Assembly (NCBI RefSeq): GCF_042676145.1
Contig: NZ_JBHTJW010000001.1
Span: 310,001 to 374,000, forward strand
Reading direction: 5' to 3'
DNA: 64,000 nucleotides
Origin: Methylophilus glucosoxydans
GTDB taxonomy: Bacteria > Pseudomonadota > Gammaproteobacteria > Burkholderiales > Methylophilaceae
The stretch's first letter is position 1. Each line of letters starts with the position of its first letter. Position numbers and translations under genes: made by a program. The notes beneath the pieces are model-generated. The model was not told where the DNA came from and ran no database searches. It saw only the letters and a list, made by a program, of their open reading frames with translations. Below are positions 16,682 through 25,167 of the stretch, in pieces.

Positions 16682-17914
16682 ATGAGTCGGTTGAGAAAGT
16701 ACTGTTGTATTGCGTTTGTCAGCGCTGCGCTTTTGCCCTGGAATGCAACTGCGGTTAACCATGAGGCGTTAACCGCCAGGTTGTTCATGCAAAGCAAAAA
16801 CACCAATGCGGTAGAGCGCATGTTGGTGCAGACCTTGCAGTCTATTAAAGAAGGTCATTTGCAACAGGCGCTGGATTATGTCGATCAGTTACTCGCCATC
16901 TCTCCCAATTTTGCACTGGCGCACTTGATTCATGGCGATCTCTTATCCGCCAAAGCCAGAATCCTCCATGGTTTTGGCGATGCGCATGTCGCCGACGTCA
17001 GCCGTATCCAGGACTTCAAAGAAGAGGCCGAGATTCGGATCCGTAATTACTTTGACCGCAATCGTGGCTTGACCCAACCCAATCTGCTGGTTGAGTTGTC
17101 TGAAAAGCAAAGTCATGTCCTGTTTGTCGATACTGCACGCTCCCGTGTCTATGTCTACGAAAAAGGCAATGACAATGAGCTTAAGTACATGGCTGACTAT
17201 TATGTCACGATAGGAAAAAATGGCATCGGCAAAAAAGACCAAGGCGACAAACGCACACCGATTGGTGTGTATTTTGCCTCGCGCAAACTGAACCGTCCCT
17301 TACCAGATTTGTATGGCGATGCGGCTTATCCGCTCAACTACCCGAACGAAATAGATAGCTACGAGCGTAAAACAGGCTCCGGGATCTGGATTCATGGCAC
17401 GCCACGCGATACCTACAGCCGTCCGCCAAGGGCCAGTGATGGCTGTGTTGTGTTGTCCAATCCTGACATGCAAGCGTTGCAAGGTATTTTGCAAGCAGGC
17501 AATACGCCCGTGGTAATCGGGGTGGATTTTCAATGGGTGACACCGGAATCGGCCCGCCAGCAAGATCGTGCCAAGGCTGATCTCAAACAGGCGATCGAGC
17601 GCTGGCGTAAAGACTGGATGGCGCAAAATACAGAGGCTTATCTGTCGCACTACACGCCTGACTTCTTTTACTCTGATGGTGATTTGTCTAAATGGGCCAG
17701 TTACAAACGCCAGATTCAAGCGTCCAAGCCCAAGGTCAATATCAATTTGTCTGATGTCAGCATGTTCACCTATCCGAACGCCAAGCGCAATATGGTGGTC
17801 GTAGACTTTGAGCAGGAATATATTAGCGCTGCGCTCAGAAATGTCATGAAAAAACGGCAGTACTGGGTGCAGGAAAACGGTGAATGGAAAATTCTTTACG
17901 AAGGATCAGCTTAA
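16682..17914 (+). CDS. L,D-transpeptidase (YkuD/YafK type) with C-terminal NTF2-like domain
   Basis: Read from ATG 16682 it has 410 residues; a TTG at 16667 is in frame, but it overlaps the -10 box. There is an N-terminal signal sequence (about 1-24), a helical N-domain, the YkuD catalytic domain (about 125-275) and an NTF2-like tail (about 290-410, ERWRKDWMAQNTEAYLSHY ... NGEWKILYEG). The catalytic signature is IWIHGTPRDTY ... RASDGCVVLSNPDM, with the nucleophilic Cys in SDGCVV. Such enzymes form 3-3 cross-links, attach lipoprotein to murein, or cut it. The tail closely parallels that of the preceding TPR protein. The stop overlaps the start of the next gene (TAATG). Confidence 0.9.
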   Translation: MSRLRKYCCIAFVSAALLPWNATAVNHEALTARLFMQSKNTNAVERMLVQTLQSIKEGHLQQALDYVDQLLAISPNFALAHLIHGDLLSAKARILHGFGDAHVADVSRIQDFKEEAEIRIRNYFDRNRGLTQPNLLVELSEKQSHVLFVDTARSRVYVYEKGNDNELKYMADYYVTIGKNGIGKKDQGDKRTPIGVYFASRKLNRPLPDLYGDAAYPLNYPNEIDSYERKTGSGIWIHGTPRDTYSRPPRASDGCVVLSNPDMQALQGILQAGNTPVVIGVDFQWVTPESARQQDRAKADLKQAIERWRKDWMAQNTEAYLSHYTPDFFYSDGDLSKWASYKRQIQASKPKVNINLSDVSMFTYPNAKRNMVVVDFEQEYISAALRNVMKKRQYWVQENGEWKILYEGSA

Positions 17915-18477
17915 TGCGTGTGTGGTCAAAATTAGTAGGTGTGTGCTTGATGTTGGCTGTGAATCTGGCCATTGCAGCAACGCAGGTCATGTTTGAAACC
18001 AATCAGGGTAATTTTACGGTAGAGGTTTATCGTGACAAGGCACCTAAAACCGTGGATAACTTTTTGCAGTATGTGAAAGACGGTTTTTACAGCAATACCA
18101 TTTTTCATCGTGTGATTGGCCGTTTCATGATTCAGGGCGGAGGCTTTGACCGTGACCTCAACGAAAAACCGACCCGCGCGCCCGTCGTCAATGAGGCGGC
18201 TAATGGGTTGATCAACCAGACTGGCACGATTGCCATGGCCCGTACACCAGACCCTAACTCGGCCACCGCCCAGTTTTTCATCAATGTTGCAGATAACCAG
18301 TTTTTGGATTACACCAGCCCGGAACCAGACCGTATCGGCTACTGTGTCTTTGGCAAAGTGGTGTCTGGCATGGATGTGGTATTCAAAATCAGCAACTTAC
18401 CGACAGGTAACCAGCGCGGTTTTTCGGATGTGCCCTATCGTACGGTCATCATCAAACGTGCAACGATAGTCAATTAA
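17914..18477 (+). CDS. ppiA: Cyclophilin-type peptidyl-prolyl isomerase, periplasmic (PpiA-like)
   Basis: I place the start at ATG 17914, overlapping the stop of the L,D-transpeptidase; this gives a clear signal peptide (MRVWSKLVGVCLMLAVNLAIAA) and a mature cyclophilin domain, 187 residues in all. Core motifs are TNQGNFTVEVYRDKAPKTVDNF, IFHRVIGRFMIQGGGF, ARTPDPNSATAQFFINVADN and GYCVFGKVVSGMDVV, with the active-site Arg in FHRV and the Phe in QFFIN. It should catalyse proline isomerisation in the periplasm. A second cyclophilin lacking the signal follows 44 bp downstream, and the two look like a tandem duplication. Confidence 0.94.
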   Translation: MRVWSKLVGVCLMLAVNLAIAATQVMFETNQGNFTVEVYRDKAPKTVDNFLQYVKDGFYSNTIFHRVIGRFMIQGGGFDRDLNEKPTRAPVVNEAANGLINQTGTIAMARTPDPNSATAQFFINVADNQFLDYTSPEPDRIGYCVFGKVVSGMDVVFKISNLPTGNQRGFSDVPYRTVIIKRATIVN

Positions 18478-18521
18478 TTGAGCTTATTGATTGTCGCAAC
18501 CTTTAATCAACGGAGAATATT

Positions 18522-19016
18522 TTGGTCAAACTGACGACTAACTTTGGCGATATCACGCTAGAACTCAACGCAGAAAAAGCACCGATCACGGTCGCTAACT
18601 TTTTGAGCTATGTAGAAAAAGGCTTTTATGATGGCGTGATTTTTCATCGCGTGATCAAAGACTTCATGATTCAAGGCGGTGGCTTTGATGTCGACATGAA
18701 GCAAAAACCAACTGACGCGCCGATCAAAAATGAAGCCGATAATGGCCTCAGCAATGACAAATATACGATTGCCATGGCACGTACCATGGTGCCAGACTCA
18801 GCGTCTGCCCAGTTTTTCATCAACGTGAAAGATAACGATTTTCTCAACTTTAGCGCACCCACCACTCAAGGTTGGGGTTACTGCGTGTTCGGTAAAGTGG
18901 TCGAAGGCATGGACGTCGTGGATAAAATCACAGCAGTAAAAACAGCTAGCCGCGCTGGTCATCAGGATGTGCCGGTTGAACCTGTGGTGATTGAAAAAGC
19001 AGTTGTGGTTGCCTAG
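18522..19016 (+). CDS. ppiB: Cyclophilin-type peptidyl-prolyl isomerase, cytoplasmic (PpiB-like), TTG start
   Basis: It has 164 residues and consists of the cyclophilin domain alone, without a signal peptide. FHRVIKDFMIQGGGFDVDM, TMVPDSASAQFFINVKDND and GYCVFGKVVEGMDVVDK mark the active site. The first codon appears to be TTG at 18522 (M)VKLTTNFGDITLEL. GGAGA at 18512-18516 is the ribosome binding site, and no ATG or GTG is available before the conserved N-terminus. The protein lines up closely with the ppiA product upstream. lpxH follows three bases after the stop, so the pair and lpxH are probably translated from one message. Confidence 0.94.
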   Translation: MVKLTTNFGDITLELNAEKAPITVANFLSYVEKGFYDGVIFHRVIKDFMIQGGGFDVDMKQKPTDAPIKNEADNGLSNDKYTIAMARTMVPDSASAQFFINVKDNDFLNFSAPTTQGWGYCVFGKVVEGMDVVDKITAVKTASRAGHQDVPVEPVVIEKAVVVA

Positions 19017-19019
19017 GGC

Positions 19020-19760
19020 ATGACCACCTGGATCATTTCTGATCTGCACTTGAGTGCGCAAAGGCCTGCGGTAACGCAGGCTTTTTTGCGTTGGCTAGAC
19101 ACCGAGGTCAGTCAGGCCAGCGCATTGTATATTCTCGGTGATTTTTTTGAGGTCTGGGTGGGTGATGACCTGCTGCAAGACGCCGAGTATGGCAGAGCAT
19201 TTTTGCCTGTCGTCCAGGCGCTTAGGGCTTTGTCGGCACAAGGTGTTCAGCTTTATTTCATGCACGGTAACCGTGACTTCTTAATCGGTGAGGCCTTTGC
19301 TGAGGCCTGTGGCGTCACTTTACTCCAAGACCCTGCACGCTTGCAGATGGCAGGCAAAAGTCTTCTGTTGAGTCATGGGGATGCGCTATGCACGGACGAT
19401 GTGGCTTATCAGCAATTTCGTCAGCAGGTGCGCAGTCCGGCCTGGCAACACGCTTTTCTGTCGCAGCCGTTGGCAGCACGTATTGCCTTTGCCCAACAAG
19501 CGCGTAGCCAGAGTGCGCAAAACAAAGCCAGCCAAAGCATGCAGATCATGGATGTGAATGGTGAGGCGGTCAACCAGTTGATCCGCGATAATCACTATCC
19601 GGATGTGTTGCTGCATGGCCATACACACCGGCCAGCGATACATCCTTTGCTGGTCGATCAGCATGCCTGTGAGCGTTGGGTGTTGGGGGATTGGCACGAT
19701 ACCGCTGTGGTGGCGCGTTTGGATGCTGCTGCCATGCAGTTGGTGACCTTGTCACTTTAG
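19020..19760 (+). CDS. lpxH: UDP-2,3-diacylglucosamine diphosphatase
   Basis: This 246-residue calcineurin-like phosphoesterase releases UMP from UDP-2,3-diacylglucosamine to give lipid X, the fourth step of lipid A synthesis, at the inner face of the inner membrane. The dimetal motifs are DLHLS (8-12), GDFFEVWVGDD, MHGNRDFLIGEAF, SHGDALCTDD and HGHTHRPA. HGNRDFL and the following substrate-lid segment identify LpxH rather than LpxI or LpxG. The ATG is three bases after the ppiB stop. The ppiB-lpxH order is also common in other proteobacteria. A strong terminator follows. Confidence 0.96.
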   Translation: MTTWIISDLHLSAQRPAVTQAFLRWLDTEVSQASALYILGDFFEVWVGDDLLQDAEYGRAFLPVVQALRALSAQGVQLYFMHGNRDFLIGEAFAEACGVTLLQDPARLQMAGKSLLLSHGDALCTDDVAYQQFRQQVRSPAWQHAFLSQPLAARIAFAQQARSQSAQNKASQSMQIMDVNGEAVNQLIRDNHYPDVLLHGHTHRPAIHPLLVDQHACERWVLGDWHDTAVVARLDAAAMQLVTLSL

Positions 19761-19804
19761 TCCTGACTGTTCATTGGACGCGACTTGCTCACTTAGCCGA
19801 GCAT

Positions 19805-19836
19805 AAAAAAACAGCGCTTACAAGCGCTGTTTTTTT
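19805..19836. terminator. Bidirectional terminator between lpxH and nusB
   Basis: The stem AAAAAACAGCGCTT / AAGCGCTGTTTTTT with a very short loop, between convergent genes, has A and T tracts that suit both directions. Confidence 0.93.
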
Positions 19837-19866
19837 ATGTCAGATCCAGGCGGAATCGTCGAGGGG

Positions 19867-20337
19867 TTACTTTCTGAGCTGTTGACCAAACTCATGTGGA
19901 CGGACCTGTGCTGCAACTTTGTCCAAGACGCCATTGATGTATTTATGGCCGTCTATGCCGCCATAAGATTTGGCGAGCTCCACGCCTTCGTTGATCGCGA
20001 CCCGGTAGGGGATGCTGACATCAAACATCAGTTCATAGCCTGAAATACGCAAAATGGCATGTTCGATTGGACTCAGTTCTTCGAGTTGACGGTCAATAAA
20101 CTGGCCGATCATGGCGTCGATTTGCTCGGTCTGCTCGAGTACCCCGGTCAGCAGTTGTTTGAAATACGCTTCATCCGCTTTGAAATAGTCCGGGTCATCC
20201 AAACTGTCCAGGCGCAGTTGTTTGACATCGCCCGCATTCATACGGTTGCGGTACAGGGCCTTGAGCGCCAGCTCACGCGATTTTCGGCGGTTTTTACTGC
20301 CTTTGCTTTTGCTGGGTGCTGCCTGATCAGCACTCAT
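19867..20337 (-). CDS. nusB: Transcription antitermination factor NusB
   Basis: This 156-residue all-helical protein binds boxA RNA with S10 (NusE) in rRNA antitermination. Typical elements are NRRKSRELALKALYR at the start of the helical core, YFKQLLTGVLE, LEELSPIEHAILRISGYELMF and IPYRVAINEGVELAKSYGG followed by KYINGVLD. The first 15 residues are a basic, Ser/Lys-rich extension. Its ATG overlaps the ribH stop (ATGA), an arrangement common in proteobacteria where ribH-nusB form a unit. Confidence 0.96.
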   Translation of the reverse strand: MSADQAAPSKSKGSKNRRKSRELALKALYRNRMNAGDVKQLRLDSLDDPDYFKADEAYFKQLLTGVLEQTEQIDAMIGQFIDRQLEELSPIEHAILRISGYELMFDVSIPYRVAINEGVELAKSYGGIDGHKYINGVLDKVAAQVRPHEFGQQLRK

Positions 20338-20783
20338 AGTGCATTCACCAGATTGGCCATTTCAATCGCCACTTGTGCAGCTTCAGCGCCTTTGATGGCC
20401 ATGCGTGCTTCGGCTTGTTCGTCGTTTTCGGTGGTCAGGATGGCGTTGGCGACGGGCACGCCAGTGTCACGCTGCACTTCGGAAATGCCGCGCGCGGACT
20501 CGTTGGACACCACTTCAAAGTGGTAGGTCTCGCCGCGGATGATAGCGCCTAGGGCAATCAGGGCATCGAAGTTTTCTGACAGCGCCATGTGCTGCAGAAT
20601 CAGGGGCGTTTCGAGCGCACCAGGGACACTGGCAAGCGTAATATCTTCAGCAGCGACGCCCAGTTTGAGCAGTTCTTGTTCGCAGGCGTTAAGCAAACCT
20701 GCACCGATATTGTCGTTAAAACGGGAAAGAACGATACCGATTTTTTTACCGGTACCGTCCAGATTTTGGGCAATTTTGTTCAC
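20334..20783 (-). CDS. ribH: 6,7-dimethyl-8-ribityllumazine synthase
   Basis: This penultimate enzyme of riboflavin synthesis condenses the ribityl-amino-uracil with 3,4-dihydroxy-2-butanone 4-phosphate. Conserved features are IGIVLSRFNDNIGAGLL, ASVPGALETPLILQ, ALGAIIRGETYHFEVVSNES and GVPVANAILTTENDEQA. The catalytic His lies in RGETYHFE. Two GTG starts are possible: 20783 (MNKIAQNLDG, preceded by GGA at good spacing), which I prefer and which gives 149 residues, and 20804 (MLIHGLKV). No ATG is in frame at the N-terminus. No FMN riboswitch is visible in the short region upstream. nusB overlaps the end. Confidence 0.93.
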   Translation of the reverse strand: MNKIAQNLDGTGKKIGIVLSRFNDNIGAGLLNACEQELLKLGVAAEDITLASVPGALETPLILQHMALSENFDALIALGAIIRGETYHFEVVSNESARGISEVQRDTGVPVANAILTTENDEQAEARMAIKGAEAAQVAIEMANLVNAL

Positions 20784-20843
20784 TTTGAGTCCGTGGATTA
20801 ACACATAAAAGTGCTATTTTAACCCAAACGGCTGCTTTACGGA

Positions 20844-22517
20844 TTATGCGAACAATGACCAGGCTTTTTGTACGGTCATCCAGATGCCGTAACTGATGGG
20901 GATCAGTACTGCCAGCCAGGCCAGTTTTACCAGTATGGCAGGTGTTGGTGTATCCGCGTTAACAAGGCTGACTGCGTTGTCTGCCGGTTTTTTGCCGCTT
21001 TGCTGTTCAGCCGCCAGTTCGCTGTCGGACATGAAGTATTTGTCTGCCACTGGCCGGACTAGCAAATTGGCCGTGAAGCCCACCCCAAGCAAAGCCGCCA
21101 GCGTCATGAATATCGGCGCATAAATGTCTGCATACGGAACATGAGCCTCCAGCCTCACATCGTGCATGTAGTTGACGATGACGGGCCCCAAAATCCCTGC
21201 GGTAGACCAGGCGGTTAACAGGCGGCCATGAATCGCACCAACAAACTGCGTGCCAAACAGGTCTGCCAGGTAGGCGGGAATGGTCGCAAAGCCGCCGCCG
21301 TACATGGAGGCGATCACACAAAACACCAGTAGGAACAAGGCTAGCTGATGATGGTTGGCGGCATAGGTGCCGCAGACATACATCATGATACCCAGCACAA
21401 AAAAGATAAAGTAAGTGGTTCTGCGCCCCAATTTATCGGAAGAGGTGGCCCAGCCGATACGGCCAAAAATATTGAACAGCGAAATGAGACCGACAAAGCC
21501 TGCGCCAACCGCGGCTGCTGTGGCGGTTAATGCTTCGTCTGCCTTGATCTCGGCAAAGCCCAGTTGTGGCTGGCCTATCAATACGCCACCAAAGGTCTCT
21601 TGTAACATCGGCGCTGCTGCGCCAATAATACCGATGGCTGCGGACACATTCATGCACAAAATCAGCCATAACAGCCAGAACTGTGGCGTTTTATGGGCAT
21701 TTTTCAAGTGTACATGCCGGGTGGCTACCAGTCGGTTGTGTTGTACATCGGGTGGCGTCCAGCCAGCAGGTTTCCAGTTGGCGGCGGGGACACGGTAACC
21801 CAGCGAACCACAAGTCATGAATACCGCGTAAATCAGCGCCAGCACCACAAACGTTTGCCAGACACCAGGGTCTGTCGGTGTGGCAAACATCGCCATCAGC
21901 TTAGTCGCCAGAGGTGAGCCTATCATGGCGCCCCCGCCAAAGCCCATAATCGCCAGGCCGGTCGCCATGCCGCGCCGATCTGGGAACCATTTAATCAGGG
22001 TGGAAACGGGTGAGATGTAGCCTAGCCCCAAGCCGATGCCGCCGATGACGCCGCTACCCAGCCACATCATCCAGAGTTGATGCTGGTGTATGCCCAGCGC
22101 CGAAATCAGTAAACCACCGCACCAGCAAAGCATGGCTACCAGGCCGGCTTTACGTGGTCCTGCCCGTTCCAGCCAGCCGCCCCAAATGGCCGCCGAGCAG
22201 CCAAGTAAGACAAAAAATAAGGTATACATCCAGCCCAGATCAAACTGGGTCCAGTTACAGTCGGTGGCGGTCAATGCTTTTGCGGTGCCGGCCAATTTGT
22301 CGGCGAAAGTGGATGCGCCTGCAGCACAGGCGGCAACAGGTTTGCCGTCTGGTCCGGTCAATGCATTGCCTAACGGTTTCCAGAACACGCTAAAGCCATA
22401 GGCCATGCCTATTGAAAGATGTACTGCCAATGCGGCTGGCGGTACCAGCCAGCGATTAAACTGATTGCCGGCTGTAATGTGTTCTTTGGAAAGATTAATC
22501 AAGATAAAGCCCCTCAT
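20844..22517 (-). CDS. MFS transporter, oxalate/formate antiporter (OFA) family
   Basis: A 557-residue protein with about twelve hydrophobic segments. LSIGMAYGFSVFWKPL at the start, GGWLERAGPRKAGL in the loop between helices 2 and 3, SPVSTLIKWFPDRRGMATGLAIMGFGGGA in the middle and GRIGWATSSDKLGRR after helix 8 are characteristic of the OFA group. The substrate cannot be read from the sequence; oxalate/formate, other monocarboxylates and pyruvate are known for relatives. An unusual loop after helix 1 (about 50-85) has two cysteines. The start may be ATG 22517 or, better spaced from GAGGGG, TTG 22502. It diverges from phoB, so the Pho box at 22589 could also affect it. Confidence 0.87.
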   Translation of the reverse strand: MRGFILINLSKEHITAGNQFNRWLVPPAALAVHLSIGMAYGFSVFWKPLGNALTGPDGKPVAACAAGASTFADKLAGTAKALTATDCNWTQFDLGWMYTLFFVLLGCSAAIWGGWLERAGPRKAGLVAMLCWCGGLLISALGIHQHQLWMMWLGSGVIGGIGLGLGYISPVSTLIKWFPDRRGMATGLAIMGFGGGAMIGSPLATKLMAMFATPTDPGVWQTFVVLALIYAVFMTCGSLGYRVPAANWKPAGWTPPDVQHNRLVATRHVHLKNAHKTPQFWLLWLILCMNVSAAIGIIGAAAPMLQETFGGVLIGQPQLGFAEIKADEALTATAAAVGAGFVGLISLFNIFGRIGWATSSDKLGRRTTYFIFFVLGIMMYVCGTYAANHHQLALFLLVFCVIASMYGGGFATIPAYLADLFGTQFVGAIHGRLLTAWSTAGILGPVIVNYMHDVRLEAHVPYADIYAPIFMTLAALLGVGFTANLLVRPVADKYFMSDSELAAEQQSGKKPADNAVSLVNADTPTPAILVKLAWLAVLIPISYGIWMTVQKAWSLFA

Positions 22518-22588
22518 TTACGTCTGTTACATATTGTTACAATTTGCCCCAAAAGGCAATAACAGTCTTGATTAAATTTATGTGATGT

Positions 22589-22616
22589 TGTCATTAAAAT
22601 GTCATAATTCATTCAT
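22589..22616. promoter_or_regulatory. Pho box upstream of phoB
   Basis: TGTCAT occurs at 22589-22594 and again at 22600-22605, exactly 11 bp apart with an A/T-rich gap, and a weaker third unit ATTCAT follows at 22611-22616. This is the arrangement of PhoB binding sites (TGTCA repeats on an 11-bp period). It lies 58 bp before the phoB start and suggests autoregulation. Confidence 0.8.
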
Positions 22617-22673
22617 AAACTGGCGAGCATTCAATTAAGTAGTTTGATCTCAATATTGCTCGAAGGGAGTGTC

Positions 22674-23381
22674 ATGGCTGCAGCGAATATTTTGGTGGTA
22701 GAAGACGAACCGGCGATCCAGGAATTGCTGGCGTTGAATATCAAACAGGCGGGGCATCATGCTATCCGTGCCACCAGCGTTGAACATGCACAAATGTTGT
22801 TACGCGAAACGATGCCAGACCTGATTTTACTGGACTGGATGTTGCCTGGCATGAGCGGGATCGAGTTTGCGCGCAGGCTTAAATCTGACAGCATGACCAA
22901 AGAAGTGCCGATTATCATGCTCACTGCCCGCGGCGATGAGTTTGACAAGGTGCGTGGTCTAGAAGTGGGTGCGGATGATTATGTGACCAAGCCATTCAGC
23001 CCGCGTGAATTAAATGCACGCATCAAGGCCGTGTTGCGCAGACGTGCGCCGCAGATGACAGATGATCCGATTGAAATTGCCGGCTTGCATCTAGACCCGA
23101 CTACCCATCGTGTGACTGGTCATAATGTCCATATTCCACTGGGCCCTACCGAATTCAAACTGCTGCATTTCTTCATGACCAATCCGGAGCGTGTGCATAG
23201 CCGTACGCAACTGCTGGACAAGGTGTGGGGTGACCGTGTCTTTGTTGAAGACCGTACCGTGGATGTGCATATCCGTCGTTTACGCAACGCACTGGTGGCC
23301 TCCAATCATCAGGAAATGATTCAGACTGTCCGCGGTTCAGGCTACCGTTTCTCCGTGCATACCGATCCTGGTACGCAATAA
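22674..23381 (+). CDS. phoB: Phosphate regulon response regulator PhoB
   Basis: It has 235 residues from ATG 22674, which is preceded by GAAGGGAG; the frame is open for 10 more codons upstream. The receiver domain (1-120) has the acidic pocket (VVEDEP), phosphorylated Asp D54 in LLDWMLPGMSG, and Lys in DDYVTKPFSPREL. The winged-helix DNA-binding domain (about 130-232) contains GPTEFKLLHFFM, RTQLLDKVWG, RTVDVHIRRLR and TVRGSGYRF, all typical of PhoB. phoR, pst and phoU are not next to it; the next gene is a membrane glycosyltransferase. The Pho box upstream supports both the identity and autoregulation. Confidence 0.95.
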   Translation: MAAANILVVEDEPAIQELLALNIKQAGHHAIRATSVEHAQMLLRETMPDLILLDWMLPGMSGIEFARRLKSDSMTKEVPIIMLTARGDEFDKVRGLEVGADDYVTKPFSPRELNARIKAVLRRRAPQMTDDPIEIAGLHLDPTTHRVTGHNVHIPLGPTEFKLLHFFMTNPERVHSRTQLLDKVWGDRVFVEDRTVDVHIRRLRNALVASNHQEMIQTVRGSGYRFSVHTDPGTQ

Positions 23382-23408
23382 GCATTCTTCCTTAATTTGA
23401 CAAAATAC

Positions 23409-23431
23409 GAGCAAGACCATGGGTCTTGCTC
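23409..23431 (+). terminator. Hairpin after phoB
   Basis: A 10-bp perfect stem GAGCAAGACC / GGTCTTGCTC with a 3-nt loop lies 27 bp after the phoB stop. No T-run follows, so termination would be partial or Rho-dependent. Confidence 0.45.
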
Positions 23432-23481
23432 TACCATCCGGCAGGGTGTCGTGATACGCTTGCGCCTGTTTCATTTTTTTA

Positions 23482-25122
23482 ATGGCAAGGCCCATGAACG
23501 CTGCTGCAAATGCTTCCTTGAATGAGTCACTTTACCGCTGGTTGATCCGGCTGTTTTGGCTTGTACTGGTCGCATGGGTGGCGTTGACCTTCCGTCAGCA
23601 TGGCATCAGCAATGATGAGTATGTGCAGCATACCTATGGCCAAATGCTGCTTGACTGGTATCAGTCGGGATTCAAAGACCAGGACGCTTTTCATTACCGT
23701 AATCTATATCTCTATGGCGGCCTGTTCGATATTATCGCGGCCGCACTCGACCCCTATATCCCGGTCATGATCTGGGATATCCGACACCTGCTCTCGGCCT
23801 TGTTTGGCTTGCTTGGTTTTTATGGTGTCTCGCAATTTGGCCGGTTGCTAGGCGGCCCCCGTCTGGCACTGTTGGCAATGACCATGTTGTTTTTGACGGT
23901 GTCGTGGTCAGGCACCATGTTTACCCATACCAAAGATGTTCCGTTTGCGACCTGCATGCTGTGGGCGCTGTATGCCACCGCCTTGGTGGTGCGCGACATG
24001 GAACTGGTGAGTGGCAGAGTCATTGTCCTGCTTGGCTTTGCGGTCGGCGGTGCGCTTGGCTTGCGCGTGGGCGGCGCCTTTGCCGTGATTTACCTGGTTT
24101 TGCTGGTCATGCTGCGGGCCTGGCTCGATCACAGGCAACTGCACACGCCGATATTTTCGCGCCTGTTGCGCATGGTATGGGTGTTGCTGCCTGCGGCAGT
24201 GCTGGCGTTTGTGTTTATGGCCATGTGCTGGCCTTGGAGCGTGATCGAGGCAGACAACATGCTGGAGGCGGCCAAGTCGTTCTCCCACTTTGACTTTAAT
24301 ATGCAAACCATCGCCAACGGGGTGGTGTATAACATCAGCGAAGTTCCACGCAGCTATTTGTTCCAGTATCTGGCGGTGAAGTTGCCTGAGGCAGCGCTAT
24401 TGGCGTTTGCCGGGGTCGCCGTGCTGTGGCTGGTGAATAGACGGTCACTGCGCCTGGCCGACAACGCAACACGCATGGCTATGTATACGCTGTTGATGGG
24501 CATCCTGTTTCCGCTGGTCTTTGTCATGGATGACCGTCCAGCTTTGTACAATGGTGTCCGACACTTTACCTTTATCTTGCCCTTGCTGGCCATCTTGTCT
24601 GCCTGGTCTGTGCGCGCGGTTTGGCAGGCCTGCGTGCAGTGCACATCGTCCTTGCATTATCACGCGCAGGCTCTGTGGGCGGGTGTTATCGCCGGACTCA
24701 TGCTGGTAACGCTGGTGGATATTGTGCAAATGCATCCGTATCAATACGTCAGGTTGAATCGTCTGGTCGGCGATCAGGTACAAGCACAGTTCAAGTGGGA
24801 GGGCGATTACTGGTCCAGCGCCTTGCGGGCGGCTGCGGCCCAACTCACGGCCCTGCATTTGCCCGCGCGCGCCCAGCCTTATTGGGTGGCTGCCTGTGTG
24901 GATACGCCACAAATCGAGCCCTATCTGGATGGCCGTTTTAGTGTCACCCGTCGCTGGGAGGAAGCAGATTTTTTCCTCTCCACCACCAATATGCATTGCC
25001 ACGAGGTCATGCAAGGCAAACTCATCAGTGGCATCCAGCGCGAAGGCATGTGGCTGGCGGTAGTCAAGGACCGTCGTCACTTGCAAGGGGCGGATCGCAA
25101 AGCGACGCCAGCCAAAAACTAA
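23482..25122 (+). CDS. ArnT/PMT-like membrane glycosyltransferase (GT39/GT83 type), LgmB/FlmK-like candidate
   Basis: It has 546 residues and about ten or more transmembrane segments. The first periplasmic loop holds the acidic pair in HGISNDEYVQHTYG (about 37-50), the position of the catalytic Asp in the PMT/ArnT fold. Charged residues recur in SGTMFTHTKDVPFA, and a soluble C-terminal part (about 440-546) follows. Such enzymes take a sugar from a polyprenyl-phosphate carrier on the periplasmic side and attach it to lipid or protein. With the GT2, GtrA-like and YdjC-type genes that follow, I infer a lipid A hexosamine transferase. ATG 23482 and 23494 are both possible starts. General family confident, acceptor uncertain. 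Confidence 0.8.
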   Translation: MARPMNAAANASLNESLYRWLIRLFWLVLVAWVALTFRQHGISNDEYVQHTYGQMLLDWYQSGFKDQDAFHYRNLYLYGGLFDIIAAALDPYIPVMIWDIRHLLSALFGLLGFYGVSQFGRLLGGPRLALLAMTMLFLTVSWSGTMFTHTKDVPFATCMLWALYATALVVRDMELVSGRVIVLLGFAVGGALGLRVGGAFAVIYLVLLVMLRAWLDHRQLHTPIFSRLLRMVWVLLPAAVLAFVFMAMCWPWSVIEADNMLEAAKSFSHFDFNMQTIANGVVYNISEVPRSYLFQYLAVKLPEAALLAFAGVAVLWLVNRRSLRLADNATRMAMYTLLMGILFPLVFVMDDRPALYNGVRHFTFILPLLAILSAWSVRAVWQACVQCTSSLHYHAQALWAGVIAGLMLVTLVDIVQMHPYQYVRLNRLVGDQVQAQFKWEGDYWSSALRAAAAQLTALHLPARAQPYWVAACVDTPQIEPYLDGRFSVTRRWEEADFFLSTTNMHCHEVMQGKLISGIQREGMWLAVVKDRRHLQGADRKATPAKN

Positions 25123-25167
25123 CCGCAATCCGCTACAATAGTCCCAGTTATTTTTGAGTATGACGCC

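Noticed and set aside
20784..20843. FMN riboswitch before ribH
   Set aside because: The gap to the upstream gene is too short and lacks the conserved junction sequences.
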